The translations under genes and the position numbers were made by a program. A stretch of DNA of 64,000 bases from Brevibacterium marinum. GTDB lineage: Bacteria; Actinomycetota; Actinomycetes; Actinomycetales; Brevibacteriaceae. Location of the stretch: NCBI RefSeq assembly GCF_011927955.1, contig NZ_JAATJN010000001.1:2728001-2792000 (forward strand). Reading direction: 5' to 3'. Positions 41,597 to 50,856 of this stretch are shown here, piece after piece. Within the stretch, counting starts at the first letter, position 1; the number at the start of each line of letters is the position of its first letter. The notes under the pieces were generated by a model. That model did no database searches. It was not told the origin of the DNA and saw only the letters and a program-made list of their open reading frames with translations.

Positions 41597-41702
41597 CGAA
41601 GGAGTTCCTCTGCTTGGGGTCGGGTCCACTCAGCCTAACAGCGACAAGGCCTCCGACGTGCTCTGACGCGTCGTGTCAGAGCAAGTCGTTAGAGTGGGTC
41701 GT

Positions 41703-42512
41703 ATGGCCGAGCTGATCAGTCTTTCGCCCTCCCGGGCCAATGACTTCGTACAATGTCCCTTGAAATTTCGTTTCCGCAGCATCGACAAGTTGCCGGAGCC
41801 GCCCTCGCAGGCCGGGTTCAGAGGCACCGTCGTCCACTCCGTCCTCGAAAAGCTCTTCGAGCGTCCAGCGGCCCAGCGGACGCAGGACGTCGCCGAGTCC
41901 TTGCTGCGCCCCAGCTGGGACGAACTGGTGGAGAAGGACCCGAACGTGCTCGAGATCTTCAACGACGAAGGAGAGAAGGAGACATTCTTCACAAGTGCGA
42001 GCAGGCTGCTGCAGTCGTACTTCACACTCGAGTTCCCCGAGCATCTCGAACCGGACGAGACGGAGAAGTACGTTCGCACCCACCTCGACAACGGTCTCGA
42101 ACTGCGTGGATTCATCGATCGCGTCGACGTGGCACCGGGCGGAGAGAAGCGCCTGGTCGACTACAAGACCGGAAAGCAGCCCAAACCCCAGTACGGCCGC
42201 GAGGCGAACTTTCAGATGGGCTTCTACGCCCTCGTCGAATACCGCCTCACCGGTGAGCTCGTGCACACCCTCCAGCTCATGTACCTGGGTTCGCAGTCCA
42301 TCCTGAAGTCCCACCCCACGATGAGCGACATCGAACGCACCGAGTTCGAGATCGAGTCGATCTGGAAGGACATCATCGCCTCTGCCGAAACGGATCGTTG
42401 GCGTCCGAAGAAGTCTCCCCTGTGCAACTGGTGCACGTTCAAACCGCTGTGCCCGGCATGGGGCAACACTCCCCCACCGACGCCGGAGATCACACGGATA
42501 GTCGGGACGTGA
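41703..42512 (+). CDS. RecB-family PD-(D/E)XK exonuclease with Fe-S cysteines
   Basis: A 269-aa single-domain nuclease. The catalytic core G-F-I-D-R-V-D-V ... L-V-D-Y-K-T-G-K gives the D-...-D-x-K triad. Cys18 plus a C-terminal CNWCTFKPLC cluster (Cys241, Cys244, Cys250) form a four-Cys iron-sulphur staple as in AddB and Cas4. Corresponds to M. tuberculosis Rv2119. Leaderless start: TAGAGT (41690-41695), seven bases, ATG. The 3' end overlaps the convergent HAD gene by 23 bases. Confidence 0.9.
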   Translation: MAELISLSPSRANDFVQCPLKFRFRSIDKLPEPPSQAGFRGTVVHSVLEKLFERPAAQRTQDVAESLLRPSWDELVEKDPNVLEIFNDEGEKETFFTSASRLLQSYFTLEFPEHLEPDETEKYVRTHLDNGLELRGFIDRVDVAPGGEKRLVDYKTGKQPKPQYGREANFQMGFYALVEYRLTGELVHTLQLMYLGSQSILKSHPTMSDIERTEFEIESIWKDIIASAETDRWRPKKSPLCNWCTFKPLCPAWGNTPPPTPEITRIVGT

Positions 42513-43149
42513 GCTCTCTCAGATCGTCCACGGTCCGCCCCTCGAGACTCGACCACAGGATTCGGCCGGGCCGGGCCTCGAGCTGAACCAGGTGCGGGAT
42601 GCCGATCGCGATCGTGCCTGCCGCCTCCGCGCTGGCGAGACCGGGCTTCGAATCCTCGAGCGCCACACAGGCTCCGGGTTCGAGGCCAAGCAGTGCCGCA
42701 CCTTCGAGATAGGGGGCAGGGTCGGGTTTGCCGACACTGACCTCATCGCCGGAGACGAGCCCGGCGAAGCTGCCGGTCGGGCACGCCGCGATCACCGCCT
42801 CGGCGAGTCGTCGATAGGACATCGTGACCATGACACACGGAATGTCCGCGGTCACGATCGCTTCGAGGAACTCAAGTGCACCGGGCCGAAACGGCACGCT
42901 TTCCGTGATCTGTGTGACGACCTCGTTGAGGAGAGTCTCGACGATGACCCCAGCTGGAAGGTCGAGCCCGGCGTCCTGCATCATCGCCGCCGAGGTCAGC
43001 AGATCGTTGCCCACGAACTCAAGGCCCTGCTCTTCGCTCCACTCGATTCCGTGTGCGTTCATCAGTTCGGTCTCGGCCCTGATCCAATACGGTTCCGTAT
43101 CGACCAGAGTTCCGTCCATGTCCCAGAGGACTGCGGCAGGATTCGTCAT
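42490..43149 (-). CDS. HAD-superfamily phosphatase (beta-phosphoglucomutase-like)
   Basis: A 219-aa hydrolase. Nucleophile Asp10 and acid Asp12 in W-D-M-D-G-T-L-V-D-T, motif II Thr in V-M-V-T-M-S, motif III Lys in V-G-K-P-D-P, motif IV A-L-E-D-S. The cap is of the C1 helical type. Substrate is a phosphorylated metabolite, not predictable. Leaderless: TACGCT lies six bases before ATG 43149; longer upstream frames would overlap the divergent PAC2 gene. Confidence 0.9.
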   Translation of the reverse strand: MTNPAAVLWDMDGTLVDTEPYWIRAETELMNAHGIEWSEEQGLEFVGNDLLTSAAMMQDAGLDLPAGVIVETLLNEVVTQITESVPFRPGALEFLEAIVTADIPCVMVTMSYRRLAEAVIAACPTGSFAGLVSGDEVSVGKPDPAPYLEGAALLGLEPGACVALEDSKPGLASAEAAGTIAIGIPHLVQLEARPGRILWSSLEGRTVDDLRELTSRLSV

Positions 43150-43155
43150 GATTCC

Positions 43156-43165
43156 AGCGTAATCT
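43156..43165. promoter_or_regulatory. Overlapping divergent leaderless promoters
   Basis: Minus-strand -10 TACGCT (43156-43161) and plus-strand -10 TAATCT (43160-43165) share two bases. Each is six bases from its start codon (ATG 43149 minus, ATG 43172 plus). Only 22 bases separate the two coding regions. Confidence 0.65.
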
Positions 43166-43171
43166 TGAAGC

Positions 43172-44002
43172 ATGACATTTCTTCCATCAGGGTCCGGGGC
43201 ACTCGTGTTCATCGCCTTCGAGGGACAGGACGCGGATGCCTCTGAGGCCGCAAGTTCGCTGGTCAAGGACATCATCGAGGCATGGCGCCTCAACGACAGT
43301 GAGATCTTGGACACCGACGGGTTCTACGAGTTCAGATTCTCAGAACCTGAGATCGTGCGCGACGAAGCGAATCGAGCCTCGATTGCCTGGCCGGGAATCG
43401 AAGTCCATCGCGGACACCATCTGGGCACGCCGGTCACCGTCGTCCATGGGCACGAGCCCGGCCTGAAATGGCGGGAGTTCCTGTCGCTGGTCCTCTCCGA
43501 CGTCACGGCCGAAGATTCGGTGGTCCTGCTCGGCGGCCTGCACGCCGAGGTTCCCCACACGCGACCACTGCCCGTCGTGACCAACACTGAGGATGCACGT
43601 CTCGCGGCGAAGCTGGGCATCGAGGTCAACGGCTACGAAGGGCCGATCGGCATTCTCGGCCTCCTCGGCGTCGAATGCGACAGGAGAGGCCTGCATGCGG
43701 TCAACCTGTGGGTGGGCGTGCCCGACTATCTCACCGATTCCCCGTCGCCCAAGGCTGAACTGGCGCTGGCGTCTGCGGTGGAGCGGATCACGGGACTCGA
43801 GATCGACATCCCCATCCTCGAGGAGGAGAGTCGGGCCTGGGAGCTCGGCGCCGATGAACTCGTTGCCCTCAACCCCCACCTCGTGGAGCTGCTCAAGGGC
43901 CTCGAGCAGCTCAATGACTCCACGGAGCTGCCCGAGGCCAGTGGTGACGCGATCGCCGCCGAGTTCGAACGCTATCTGCGCAAGCGCGGTCGCGACAGAT
44001 AG
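43172..44002 (+). CDS. PAC2-family protein
   Basis: A 276-aa protein of the PAC2 (proteasome assembly chaperone-like) superfamily: A-F-E-G-Q-D-A-D opening, L-L-G-G-L-H-A-E-V-P-H-T-R-P-L-P-V, G-P-I-G-I-L-G-L-L-G, and W-V-G-V-P-D-Y-L. The bacterial members (Rv2125 type) have no proven role. Archaeal and eukaryotic relatives assist proteasome assembly, but bacterial ones occur without proteasomes too. Leaderless ATG. Convergent with mshC. Confidence 0.85.
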   Translation: MTFLPSGSGALVFIAFEGQDADASEAASSLVKDIIEAWRLNDSEILDTDGFYEFRFSEPEIVRDEANRASIAWPGIEVHRGHHLGTPVTVVHGHEPGLKWREFLSLVLSDVTAEDSVVLLGGLHAEVPHTRPLPVVTNTEDARLAAKLGIEVNGYEGPIGILGLLGVECDRRGLHAVNLWVGVPDYLTDSPSPKAELALASAVERITGLEIDIPILEEESRAWELGADELVALNPHLVELLKGLEQLNDSTELPEASGDAIAAEFERYLRKRGRDR

Positions 44003-44020
44003 TCTCGGAAAGCGGCCGGG

Positions 44021-45280
44021 TCAGGCGTGCAGATCGATGCCGAGCAGGGCATCGACGGCGTCTGCGACCCGATCGCCGCAGACCGGAGCGGTCTCGGCCG
44101 CGGGCGAGTCGGCATAGTGCTCGGCCCATTCGTCGAGGATGCCCAGCGCACGGGGGCTGTCGAGGTCATCGGCCAGAGATTCACGGAGCAGACCGATGAT
44201 GTGGTCCCGCAGTCCCTCCCGGCATTCGGCTTCGCACATCGCCGCGTGCTTCCACGCCTGCAGTCGCGCCGAGGCGGATTCGAGCAGATCGTCGGTGAAG
44301 ATCCAGTCGCTGCGGTAGTGGTTGGACAGCAGCACTGTGCGGATGATCATCGGGTCGACACCCTGTTCGCGCAGCTTCGAGACGAGGACGAGGTTGCCCT
44401 TCGATTTGCTCATCTTCTCGCCCTGATAGCCGACCATGCCAGTGTGCATGTAGGTCCGGGCCAGCGGTGTCTGCTTCCACGCCGCCGCGTGCGCCGCGCT
44501 CATCTCATGGTGTGGGAACACGAGGTCGCTGCCGCCGCCCTGGACGTCGACGGGCAGCCCGCCGTAGTTGTTCGCGATGACAGTGCATTCGATGTGCCAG
44601 CCAGGACGTCCGGGGCCGAGCTTGCCCCCGTCCCAGGACGGTTCGCCCTCGCGAGCGGCCTTCCACAGCAGGGGATCGATCTCATTGTCCTTGCCCGGAG
44701 TCTCCGGGTCGCCTCCGCGTTCGGCGGAGAGCTTGGCCATCGTGGACCGGTCGTCGTGGCTGACGCTGCCGAATGGCGGATGGATCGGGGTCGAAACCCT
44801 GTAGTACACGTCGCCGTTGTCGAGGGTGTATGCGGCGCGCGTCTCCACGAGGTCCTCGACGGCCTCGACGATCTGTTCCACCGATTCGACGACGCCGATG
44901 AAGTCGCGAGGAGGCAGCACGCGCAGCGCGGCCATGTCCTCGCGGAAGAGTTCGATCTGCGATTCGGCGAGTTCGTGCCAATCCACTCCCGTGGCATCGG
45001 CTCGTTCGAGGAGAGGGTCATCGATGTCGGTCGTGTTCTGCACGTAGACGACGTCGAGTCCAGCGTCGCGCCAGACCCGGTTGAGCAGGTCGAAGGCAAC
45101 GTAGGTTGCCGCGTGGCCGAGATGGGTGGCGTCGTACGGGGTGATTCCACATACATAGAGACCTGCCGCCTGGTCACGCCCTTTGAGTCTGCGTGGGCTC
45201 CGAGTGCTGGTGTCGAAGACTGTCGGCACCTTTCCGGAGCTGGTGAGGCGGGGTAGCTGAGGTTCGGACCATGACTTCAC
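44021..45280 (-). CDS. mshC: Mycothiol ligase MshC (cysteine:GlcN-Ins ligase)
   Basis: A 419-aa class I aminoacyl-tRNA synthetase-like ligase joining L-cysteine to GlcN-inositol in mycothiol synthesis. Signature: [11 protein letters not shown] (HIGH equivalent), Cys44-type zinc residue in [13 protein letters not shown], and K-M-S-K-S-K-G-N. It is closer to MshC than CysS by the M-S-K-S-K context and short C-terminus. GTG at 45280 is leaderless: TAGGCT (45288-45293) lies seven bases before it. Mycothiol supports an actinomycete host. Confidence 0.93.
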   Translation of the reverse strand: MKSWSEPQLPRLTSSGKVPTVFDTSTRSPRRLKGRDQAAGLYVCGITPYDATHLGHAATYVAFDLLNRVWRDAGLDVVYVQNTTDIDDPLLERADATGVDWHELAESQIELFREDMAALRVLPPRDFIGVVESVEQIVEAVEDLVETRAAYTLDNGDVYYRVSTPIHPPFGSVSHDDRSTMAKLSAERGGDPETPGKDNEIDPLLWKAAREGEPSWDGGKLGPGRPGWHIECTVIANNYGGLPVDVQGGGSDLVFPHHEMSAAHAAAWKQTPLARTYMHTGMVGYQGEKMSKSKGNLVLVSKLREQGVDPMIIRTVLLSNHYRSDWIFTDDLLESASARLQAWKHAAMCEAECREGLRDHIIGLLRESLADDLDSPRALGILDEWAEHYADSPAAETAPVCGDRVADAVDALLGIDLHA

Positions 45281-45363
45281 GCAGACCAGCCTATCCGAGT
45301 CACCGCAGAAGGGCACCTCCTGCATCGTGTCGTGCTCATCGCAGGTCGGCTTCCTTTCTGGGC

Positions 45364-46176
45364 TCAGATCGGCGGCCAAGGGATGACGGTCCGATCTTCG
45401 GGTGGTTCGGGGAAGGCTCCGGCCTCGCCGAGGTGTTCGGCCCGGTGTCGCAGACTGTCGATCTCGTCATCGCTGAGACACTCCTCCAACGTCGAGCGCA
45501 GGTCTTCGGACATCCGGGACACCTCGTCGAGGGCGTCGATCTCCTCGTAGCCGAACGATGCCTGAGAGAAACCCCACAGTACGGTGCGCACCTTCTCGTC
45601 AGAGTGGAAGGACAGCCCGTTGTCGATGCCGTAGGTGGCGATGCTGCCGGGTCCGCCGCCGGGCAGGCAGCTGCCGGTGATGATGTGGCCGGCCTTCCTG
45701 TCCGCATTGTTCGACAGAAGATCGAAGAAGGAGATCGCCCGGAGCCCGTCACCGGTGTCGTGGGACAGGACCAGGTCGGTGCCGTCTTCGGTTCTCAGGG
45801 CGAACATCGGGATGTGGTCGGAGGGAATGGCCTCGACTGCTGTCAAAGCCACGGACTCGGTGTCTCCGGAGTCTTCGACGTAGGCCTGGAGGGAGCCCGG
45901 CCCCGCTCCCAGGTCTCCGCGCAGTACGGTCGGCGGGATCACGTTGAGGTCGAGGTGGGCGCTGAGTCGGTACGCCGCCGTCTCCCGCAGTGACAGAGTC
46001 TGCGGAGGGAAGTCGACGAGCGGTCGTTCACCTGATGCGGGTTTGTACACGGCTTTGAGATGGACGCCTTCGTGTTCGACGACGACGAGACGGGTGTCGT
46101 TGCTGGCCCGTGGGATCGATCCCATCACCGTGCAGGTGCCCTGTTCCAGTGCCTCTTGGACAAATGCTGCGTGCAT
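45364..46176 (-). CDS. SCO1664-family kinase-like protein
   Basis: A 270-aa protein of the SCO1664 family, with a PI3/PI4-kinase-like fold: A-V-Y-K-P-A-S-G-E-R-P-L (Lys of the ATP site), E-T-A-A-Y-R-L, F-D-L-L-S-N-N-A-D-R-K-A-G-H (catalytic N-N-A-D-R-K), and G-I-D-N-G-L-S-F. No function has been proven. It always travels with mshC and DUF3090 in actinomycetes. ATG at 46176 is 5 bases downstream of the DUF3090 stop. Confidence 0.88.
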   Translation of the reverse strand: MHAAFVQEALEQGTCTVMGSIPRASNDTRLVVVEHEGVHLKAVYKPASGERPLVDFPPQTLSLRETAAYRLSAHLDLNVIPPTVLRGDLGAGPGSLQAYVEDSGDTESVALTAVEAIPSDHIPMFALRTEDGTDLVLSHDTGDGLRAISFFDLLSNNADRKAGHIITGSCLPGGGPGSIATYGIDNGLSFHSDEKVRTVLWGFSQASFGYEEIDALDEVSRMSEDLRSTLEECLSDDEIDSLRHRAEHLGEAGAFPEPPEDRTVIPWPPI

Positions 46177-46181
46177 GACTC

Positions 46182-46745
46182 TCAGGTGCGCGCAATGCCG
46201 TTTGCGCGGGGGCACAGATGCCCTTCGGGCTCGAGCGGCAGCGAGCAGAAAGGACAGTCGCCGCGACCGGCGGACACCACCTGGTCGGCGCGGCGGGCGA
46301 ATTCGCGGGAGCCGGCGGCATCGAGGACGATGCGCAGCACATCTCGTTCGACGGCATCGTCGTCGGGGTCCGCCGAGGTCCCCGACTGCGCGTCCTCTTC
46401 TGTGAGTTCGAAGCATTCGACCACGAGCTCGTGGGCGACCGTGTCCCACCCGAGGCTCATGGTGCCGACTCGGAATTCGGGTTCGATGGGAACGTTGAGG
46501 CTCGCGTTGTCGATGCGTTCGTCGATCGCCGTCTGAGGCACTCGTGCAGCCGGGTCCTTGACCATGACCATGTCGAGGAGCTCGGTGACCCGATCCGCGA
46601 GGATCTCCACCTGCTCCTTCTCCACCACCACGGTGGTCAGCGCGGACCCTGATTTCGCCTGCAGGAGGAACGTTCGCTCGCCGGGCAGACCGATCGTGCC
46701 GACGACGAATCGTTCAGGTGTGGGGTGGTCGTACAAAGCTGCCAT
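46182..46745 (-). CDS. DUF3090 protein
   Basis: A 187-aa conserved actinobacterial protein. F-V-V-G-T-I-G-L-P-G-E-R-T-F-L-L-Q-A, L-G-W-D near the middle, and a C-terminal zinc-ribbon-like C-P-F-C ... C-P-R segment in F-C-S-L-P-L-E-P-E-G-H-L-C-P. Function unknown. Leaderless: TAGGCT, six bases, ATG 46745. Same direction as SCO1664 and mshC. Confidence 0.9.
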   Translation of the reverse strand: MAALYDHPTPERFVVGTIGLPGERTFLLQAKSGSALTTVVVEKEQVEILADRVTELLDMVMVKDPAARVPQTAIDERIDNASLNVPIEPEFRVGTMSLGWDTVAHELVVECFELTEEDAQSGTSADPDDDAVERDVLRIVLDAAGSREFARRADQVVSAGRGDCPFCSLPLEPEGHLCPRANGIART

Positions 46746-46802
46746 GCCTTCAGCCTAGTTCAAAGACTTACATGTCCGACGTCCCTGGGATACATTTGAG
46801 TC

Positions 46803-47084
46803 ATGAGCACTGATCCTCGTGAGGCCCTGGACGCATTCCTCGAAGCAGTGGGAGAGCACTTCGCTGCCTCCGCGCACCGCAATGGAGACCAAGACCCTCG
46901 TGTCGAGGCCGCCTACATGGCCTTGGCCGACGCCTTCGAAATCTACGAAGACGCGATCTACACCGCCTATGATGAGGTCACTCCGTTCGAGCTCTTCGAC
47001 GATGTCGAAGACGCCAAGGAGGACGATGACGACAACGACCTCGACGACGACTTCACAATCGATGACGAGGACGGGAACGACTGA
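46803..47084 (+). CDS. Small highly acidic conserved protein
   Basis: A 93-aa cytoplasmic protein. Residues 1-65 are helical (D-A-F-L-E-A-V-G-E-H-F, A-Y-M-A-L-A-D-A-F-E-I-Y-E-D-A) and the last 30 are almost all Asp/Glu. Similar small acidic proteins occur at this place in other Micrococcales; no function is proven. Leaderless: TACATT (46791-46796), six bases, ATG. It nearly abuts the convergent AKR gene (4-base gap). Confidence 0.72.
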   Translation: MSTDPREALDAFLEAVGEHFAASAHRNGDQDPRVEAAYMALADAFEIYEDAIYTAYDEVTPFELFDDVEDAKEDDDDNDLDDDFTIDDEDGND

Positions 47085-47088
47085 GCCC

Positions 47089-47988
47089 TCAGGAGATCTG
47101 GTCGAGCACCTCGGCGATCTCGGGTTCGAGTTCGACATCGCTGCCGATTACCTGCGCCAGCTGCTCGGGCGTGCGGGCGGAGACCAGTGACGCGGCCACG
47201 CCCCGGTGCCGGTTGAACGCCAGGGCGATGTCGGTCGTGGTCACACCCAGCGCCGCAGCGGCCTTGCGGACTCCCGCCAGCACTCGGGCCGAGCGTTCAT
47301 CGAGGTAGGCGCCGACGTAATCGGAGAGTTCGCCGGCGAAGCGTGAGTCCTGTGGGGTTCCGCCTCGGTATTTGTCGCTGAGGACTCCCCTGCCCAGTCC
47401 GGCGCCGGCGATGAGACCCACCCCTGCGTAGTCCGCGGCCGGAAGCAGGTCCTGTTCTGCTTCCCGGTTGAGGAGGGAGTACTCGGCGATGGCGCAGGAG
47501 ATCGGCACACCGGCCCCACGCATCTCCGCCAGCTGCCATCCGGCATGGTGAGACACGCCGACGTAGCGGACCTTGCCCAGAGTCAGCAGGGTCTCGATCG
47601 CCGAGGCGGTCTCCGCCCGATCCACCTCCGCGTCGAAGACGTCGAGGACGAGCACGTCGATGTGGGTGCGTCCGGTGGCGGCCAGCAGCGCGTCGACCTG
47701 GGTGAGGATGCGAGCCCGTCCCAGGCCCACGTCGATGTGGGATGGCTCACTCATGGACACACCGACGCGGGCAATCAGCACGATCTGTTCTGGAAGTCTC
47801 AGCTGGGACACCACTCCGGCCGCATGGGTCCCCGAGCTGGGAAGCTCTACGAGGTTCCCACCAGCAGAGACGAAGTCATCGACGAGTCGCTGTGCGACCG
47901 GGGCATCGACCCGATGCCCCCACTCAAATGTGCCGAGACCCACATCGCTGACTTCAAGACCGGTGCTGCCGAGGCGTTGTTGCTTCAT
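47089..47988 (-). CDS. Aldo/keto reductase-like protein without catalytic tetrad
   Basis: A 299-aa TIM-barrel protein of the AKR fold: L-G-S-T-G-L-E-V-S-D-V-G-L-G-T opening, V-R-Y-V-G-V-S-H-H, S-L-L-N-R-E-A-E. The usual tetrad is missing: the Asp/Tyr segment reads V-E-L-P-S-S-G-T-H, the T-K-V-G Lys is Arg (A-R-V-G), and the D-L-x-x-x-H His is Asp (H-I-D-V-L-V-L-D). It is thus probably not an oxidoreductase. TAACCT lies eight bases before ATG 47988 (leaderless). Divergent from uppP. Confidence 0.85.
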   Translation of the reverse strand: MKQQRLGSTGLEVSDVGLGTFEWGHRVDAPVAQRLVDDFVSAGGNLVELPSSGTHAAGVVSQLRLPEQIVLIARVGVSMSEPSHIDVGLGRARILTQVDALLAATGRTHIDVLVLDVFDAEVDRAETASAIETLLTLGKVRYVGVSHHAGWQLAEMRGAGVPISCAIAEYSLLNREAEQDLLPAADYAGVGLIAGAGLGRGVLSDKYRGGTPQDSRFAGELSDYVGAYLDERSARVLAGVRKAAAALGVTTTDIALAFNRHRGVAASLVSARTPEQLAQVIGSDVELEPEIAEVLDQIS

Positions 47989-48057
47989 GGTTGTTGAGGT
48001 TACCTGATTCGGCGACTACCGTGGTTTCGTTCCCACCCCACTTTCTCAAGGAGACGC

Positions 48058-48891
48058 ATGTACGACTGGCTGGTCGCAGCAGTGCTCGGCATCGTTCAGG
48101 CACTGACGGAATTCCTGCCGATCTCGTCGTCGGCGCATGTGCGCATCGTCGGTGAATTCATGCTGCCGGGCCAAGACCCCGGCGCCTTCTTCACCGCCAT
48201 CATCCAGATCGGAACCGAGGCGGCAGTCGTCGTGTACTTCTGGCGCGACATCGTCTCCATCATCTCCAAATGGTGCAAGGCACTGGTCGGCAGGCACGAC
48301 CGAAGAGACCCCGAGGTCAGACTCGGCTGGCTGATCATCGTCGGCTCGATTCCGATCGTCATCCTCGGTCTGCTGTTCCAGGACGCCATCGAAGGCGCGC
48401 TGCGCAGCCTGTGGATCACCGCGACCATGCTCATCGTCTTCGGTCTCATCATCGGACTCGCCGACTGGGTGGGCAAGAGGGAGCGCAGTCTCGAAGACAT
48501 GACCTGGGGGCAGGGCATCGCCTACGGCTTCGCGCAGGCGCTGGCTCTGATCCCCGGCGTGTCGCGGTCCGGCGGCACGATCATGGCCGGGCGGTTCATG
48601 GGCTTCGACCGGCCTGCCGCCGCCCGCTACTCGTTCCTGCTCGCCATTCCGGCAGTCCTGGGCTCCGGCTTCTACAGCGTCTTCCAGTCGCTCGGCAGCG
48701 CCGATATGGTCATCGGCTGGGGGCCGACGATCCTGGCGACCATCATCGCCTTCGGACTCGGGCTCCTCGTCATCCATTGGTTCCTCGGGTACGTCAAGAC
48801 CAGGTCGTTCGCGATCTTCGTCTGGTATCGCGTGGCACTGGGCATCACGCTCTACGTCCTGTTGGGCACGGGAGTCCTCGCCGCGACCTGA
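48058..48891 (+). CDS. uppP: Undecaprenyl-diphosphate phosphatase UppP (BacA)
   Basis: A 277-aa membrane enzyme that recycles the peptidoglycan lipid carrier by hydrolysing undecaprenyl-PP. The first motif [13 protein letters not shown] and the second G-V-S-R-S-G-G-T are intact. About eight membrane helices. ATG at 48058 behind AAGGAG. Confers basal bacitracin tolerance in the family. Confidence 0.96.
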   Translation: MYDWLVAAVLGIVQALTEFLPISSSAHVRIVGEFMLPGQDPGAFFTAIIQIGTEAAVVVYFWRDIVSIISKWCKALVGRHDRRDPEVRLGWLIIVGSIPIVILGLLFQDAIEGALRSLWITATMLIVFGLIIGLADWVGKRERSLEDMTWGQGIAYGFAQALALIPGVSRSGGTIMAGRFMGFDRPAAARYSFLLAIPAVLGSGFYSVFQSLGSADMVIGWGPTILATIIAFGLGLLVIHWFLGYVKTRSFAIFVWYRVALGITLYVLLGTGVLAAT

Positions 48892-48921
48892 TCGGCGCCG
48901 CCTCGCTTCAGCGGCCGCGCG

Positions 48922-49626
48922 TCACTTCAGACCGCCACCGCCGGGTGCGCTCCCCTCGGAGAGCCCGGCAGCGGTCACGGACATCGCGGTCAGGATCGGA
49001 CGCGGTCCGGAGAAGTCGATGACGGTGAATGAGCCGGGAGCGACGCTGATGCGCTGGAAGTCGTCGAGCGGCATGCCCAGGGCGTCGGCGATGATGGCCT
49101 TGATGATGTCCCCGTGGGAGACGAGCATCGCCCATCGGGTGACACTGCCCTCCCTGTCGTCCTCGCTCCGGGCTCGCTGCTCCTCGTCGCTGTGTTCGTC
49201 TGCGCGGAGGCCGTCGACGACGGTTCTCACACGTGACACGGCACGCTCTGCCGCCTCGGCGATGGACTCTCCGCCGGGAAAACGCGCTTTCGACGCCTCT
49301 TCGACGACGGTCTTCCACAGCTCTTCTGAGCCGAGGTCCTTCAGACTCCGTCCGGTCCATTCGCCGTAGTCGAGTTCGATGAGGTCATCGACGGCCTCGA
49401 CAGAATCTGCGTCGATCGTTGACGCGGCAATCCGTGCTGTCTGTTCACAGCGCAGGAGCGGCGAGTGCAGCAGGTGCGAGAAGTGGCGCTGCGGCAGCAT
49501 CCGCAGGGTGTCTTCGAGCGCACCGACTCCCTGCTCGGTCAATGACACGCCGGGTGCACGTCCGGCGAGTGTCCCTGCCGTATTCGCAGTGGAGACGCCG
49601 TGCCGGAGGAGAACGATGACGGGCAT
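48922..49626 (-). CDS. Histidine phosphatase family protein
   Basis: A 234-aa phosphoglycerate-mutase-like phosphatase. Phospho-His motif L-L-R-H-G (6-10), second R in R-C-E-Q-T-A-R, and V-S-H-G-D near the C-terminus. A charged insertion lies at about 145-162. Mycobacterial homologue Rv2135c lies in the same setting. Substrate unknown. Leaderless: TAGGGT, seven bases, ATG 49626. Confidence 0.9.
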   Translation of the reverse strand: MPVIVLLRHGVSTANTAGTLAGRAPGVSLTEQGVGALEDTLRMLPQRHFSHLLHSPLLRCEQTARIAASTIDADSVEAVDDLIELDYGEWTGRSLKDLGSEELWKTVVEEASKARFPGGESIAEAAERAVSRVRTVVDGLRADEHSDEEQRARSEDDREGSVTRWAMLVSHGDIIKAIIADALGMPLDDFQRISVAPGSFTVIDFSGPRPILTAMSVTAAGLSEGSAPGGGGLK

Positions 49627-49663
49627 GACATCAACCCTAGCCCAGATCGTCTACAGTGGGCCT

Positions 49664-49867
49664 ATGAAACGTCAGCGTCCGGCCATGACCTACGAGTTTC
49701 GCAAGGTCTCATTCACCAAGGAGACACCGCGGTCCGTCAGCCTCCAGGAACTCAATGACGAGGCGGAGTACGGCAAGTGGGAGCTGGCCCGGACGCGAAT
49801 CTCCGAGAGCGGGATGAGAACGGTCTGGCTGCGCCGGAAGATCATGCCCTTGACGTTGAGCAGCTGA
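49664..49867 (+). CDS. DUF5703 small protein
   Basis: A 67-aa protein with the DUF5703 core: Y-E-F-R ... A-E-Y-G-K-W-E-L-A-R-T-R-I, M-R-T-V-W-L-R-R-K-I. Function unknown. Leaderless: TACAGT (49652-49657), six bases, ATG 49664. The YdcZ permease gene begins 11 bases downstream and probably shares the transcript. Confidence 0.8.
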   Translation: MKRQRPAMTYEFRKVSFTKETPRSVSLQELNDEAEYGKWELARTRISESGMRTVWLRRKIMPLTLSS

Positions 49868-49878
49868 CACCGGCGTCA

Positions 49879-50856
49879 GTGAAGTCACCCTCCGCGCTCG
49901 TCCCCGTCCTCCTCGCCGGTCTCGTCACGATCGCAGCCGGCTCTGCGATGTCTCTGCAGGGCCGCGCGAACGGTCTGCTCGGTCCGGTGCTCGGCCACGC
50001 CGTCTTCGCCGCGCTCGTCTCCTTCCTCGTCGGTCTCGTCATCGTGGGATCGGCGCTGCTCTGCTCCTCCCGCTCTCGCGCCGGTGCCCGGACGCTGATC
50101 GGGCTGGTGCGCAACGAGGCGATGCCGTGGTGGATGCTTCTTGGGGGTCTCAGCGGCGGTTTGGTCGTCATCGCCCAGGCCTCGACGGTGCCGATCATGG
50201 GTGTGGCCATGTTCACCATGGCCTTCGTCTCCGGTCAGGTCACCGGCGGACTCGTCGTCGACTCCACTCGCCTGCCGCCCGGTGGCAGGCAGCGCCTGAC
50301 GTTCCTCCGAGTCTTCGGTGTCCTCGTCGTCATCGCCGCCCTCGTCTACGGAGCTTCGGAGAGACTGACCCTCGGAGTCCCGCTCTGGGCACCGCTGCTG
50401 CCCTTCGTCTCGGGGGCGCTGACCTCGGTCCAGCAGGCGTTCAACGGTCGGATCAAGTCCGCCACCGGATCGGTCGTCGTGGCCACGACAGTGAACTTCA
50501 GCATCGGATTCCTCGCCCTGCTGGCCGCTGCCGGAATCATCATGGCCACCGGGGTCGTGTGGACCGGCTTCCCGACGGAGCCGACTCGGTGGTGGATGCT
50601 CCTCGGCGGGGCGTTCGGGGTCGTCTTCATCGGGCTGACGGCACTGACCGTGGCGAGGCTCGGGGTGCTCCTGCTGAGCCTGTTCTCTCTGTTCGGGAAT
50701 CTGCTCGGCGCGCTGCTGCTCGATCTCCTCCTCCCGATTCCCGGATCCCTGGTGAGCACCACGACGGTCGTCAGCGCCGCCCTGGTGCTCGCCGGAATCG
50801 CGATCACGATCATGCCCTCATCAGGAAATCACCCAGGACCCGCGCGCCGAACTTGA
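49879..50856 (+). CDS. DMT-family permease (YdcZ/DUF606 type)
   Basis: A 325-aa protein with ten membrane helices in two homologous halves of five, each opening with a V-L-L-A-G-L-V/ F-V-S-G-A-L-T-S-V-Q-Q-A-F-N-G-R-I helix; Q-G-R-A-N-G and Q-Q-A-F-N-G-R are the paired motifs of the DUF606 family. Substrate unknown. GTG at 49879 fits the first helix; no clear ribosome-binding site, so translation may be coupled to DUF5703. Its 3' end overlaps the convergent M20 gene by 47 bases. Confidence 0.85.
   Translation: MKSPSALVPVLLAGLVTIAAGSAMSLQGRANGLLGPVLGHAVFAALVSFLVGLVIVGSALLCSSRSRAGARTLIGLVRNEAMPWWMLLGGLSGGLVVIAQASTVPIMGVAMFTMAFVSGQVTGGLVVDSTRLPPGGRQRLTFLRVFGVLVVIAALVYGASERLTLGVPLWAPLLPFVSGALTSVQQAFNGRIKSATGSVVVATTVNFSIGFLALLAAAGIIMATGVVWTGFPTEPTRWWMLLGGAFGVVFIGLTALTVARLGVLLLSLFSLFGNLLGALLLDLLLPIPGSLVSTTTVVSAALVLAGIAITIMPSSGNHPGPARRT

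Noticed and set aside
43172..44002. PAC2 protein as evidence of a proteasome
   Set aside because: Bacterial PAC2 proteins occur widely without proteasomes, so its presence does not argue against the prcBA loss.
44027..45256. 409-codon open frame opposite mshC
   Set aside because: Antisense shadow with no domain; mshC motifs are all on the minus strand.
49879..50856. A longer YdcZ protein starting at 49777
   Set aside because: The extra N-terminus overlaps DUF5703 in another frame and is not membrane-like; GTG 49879 begins right before the first helix.
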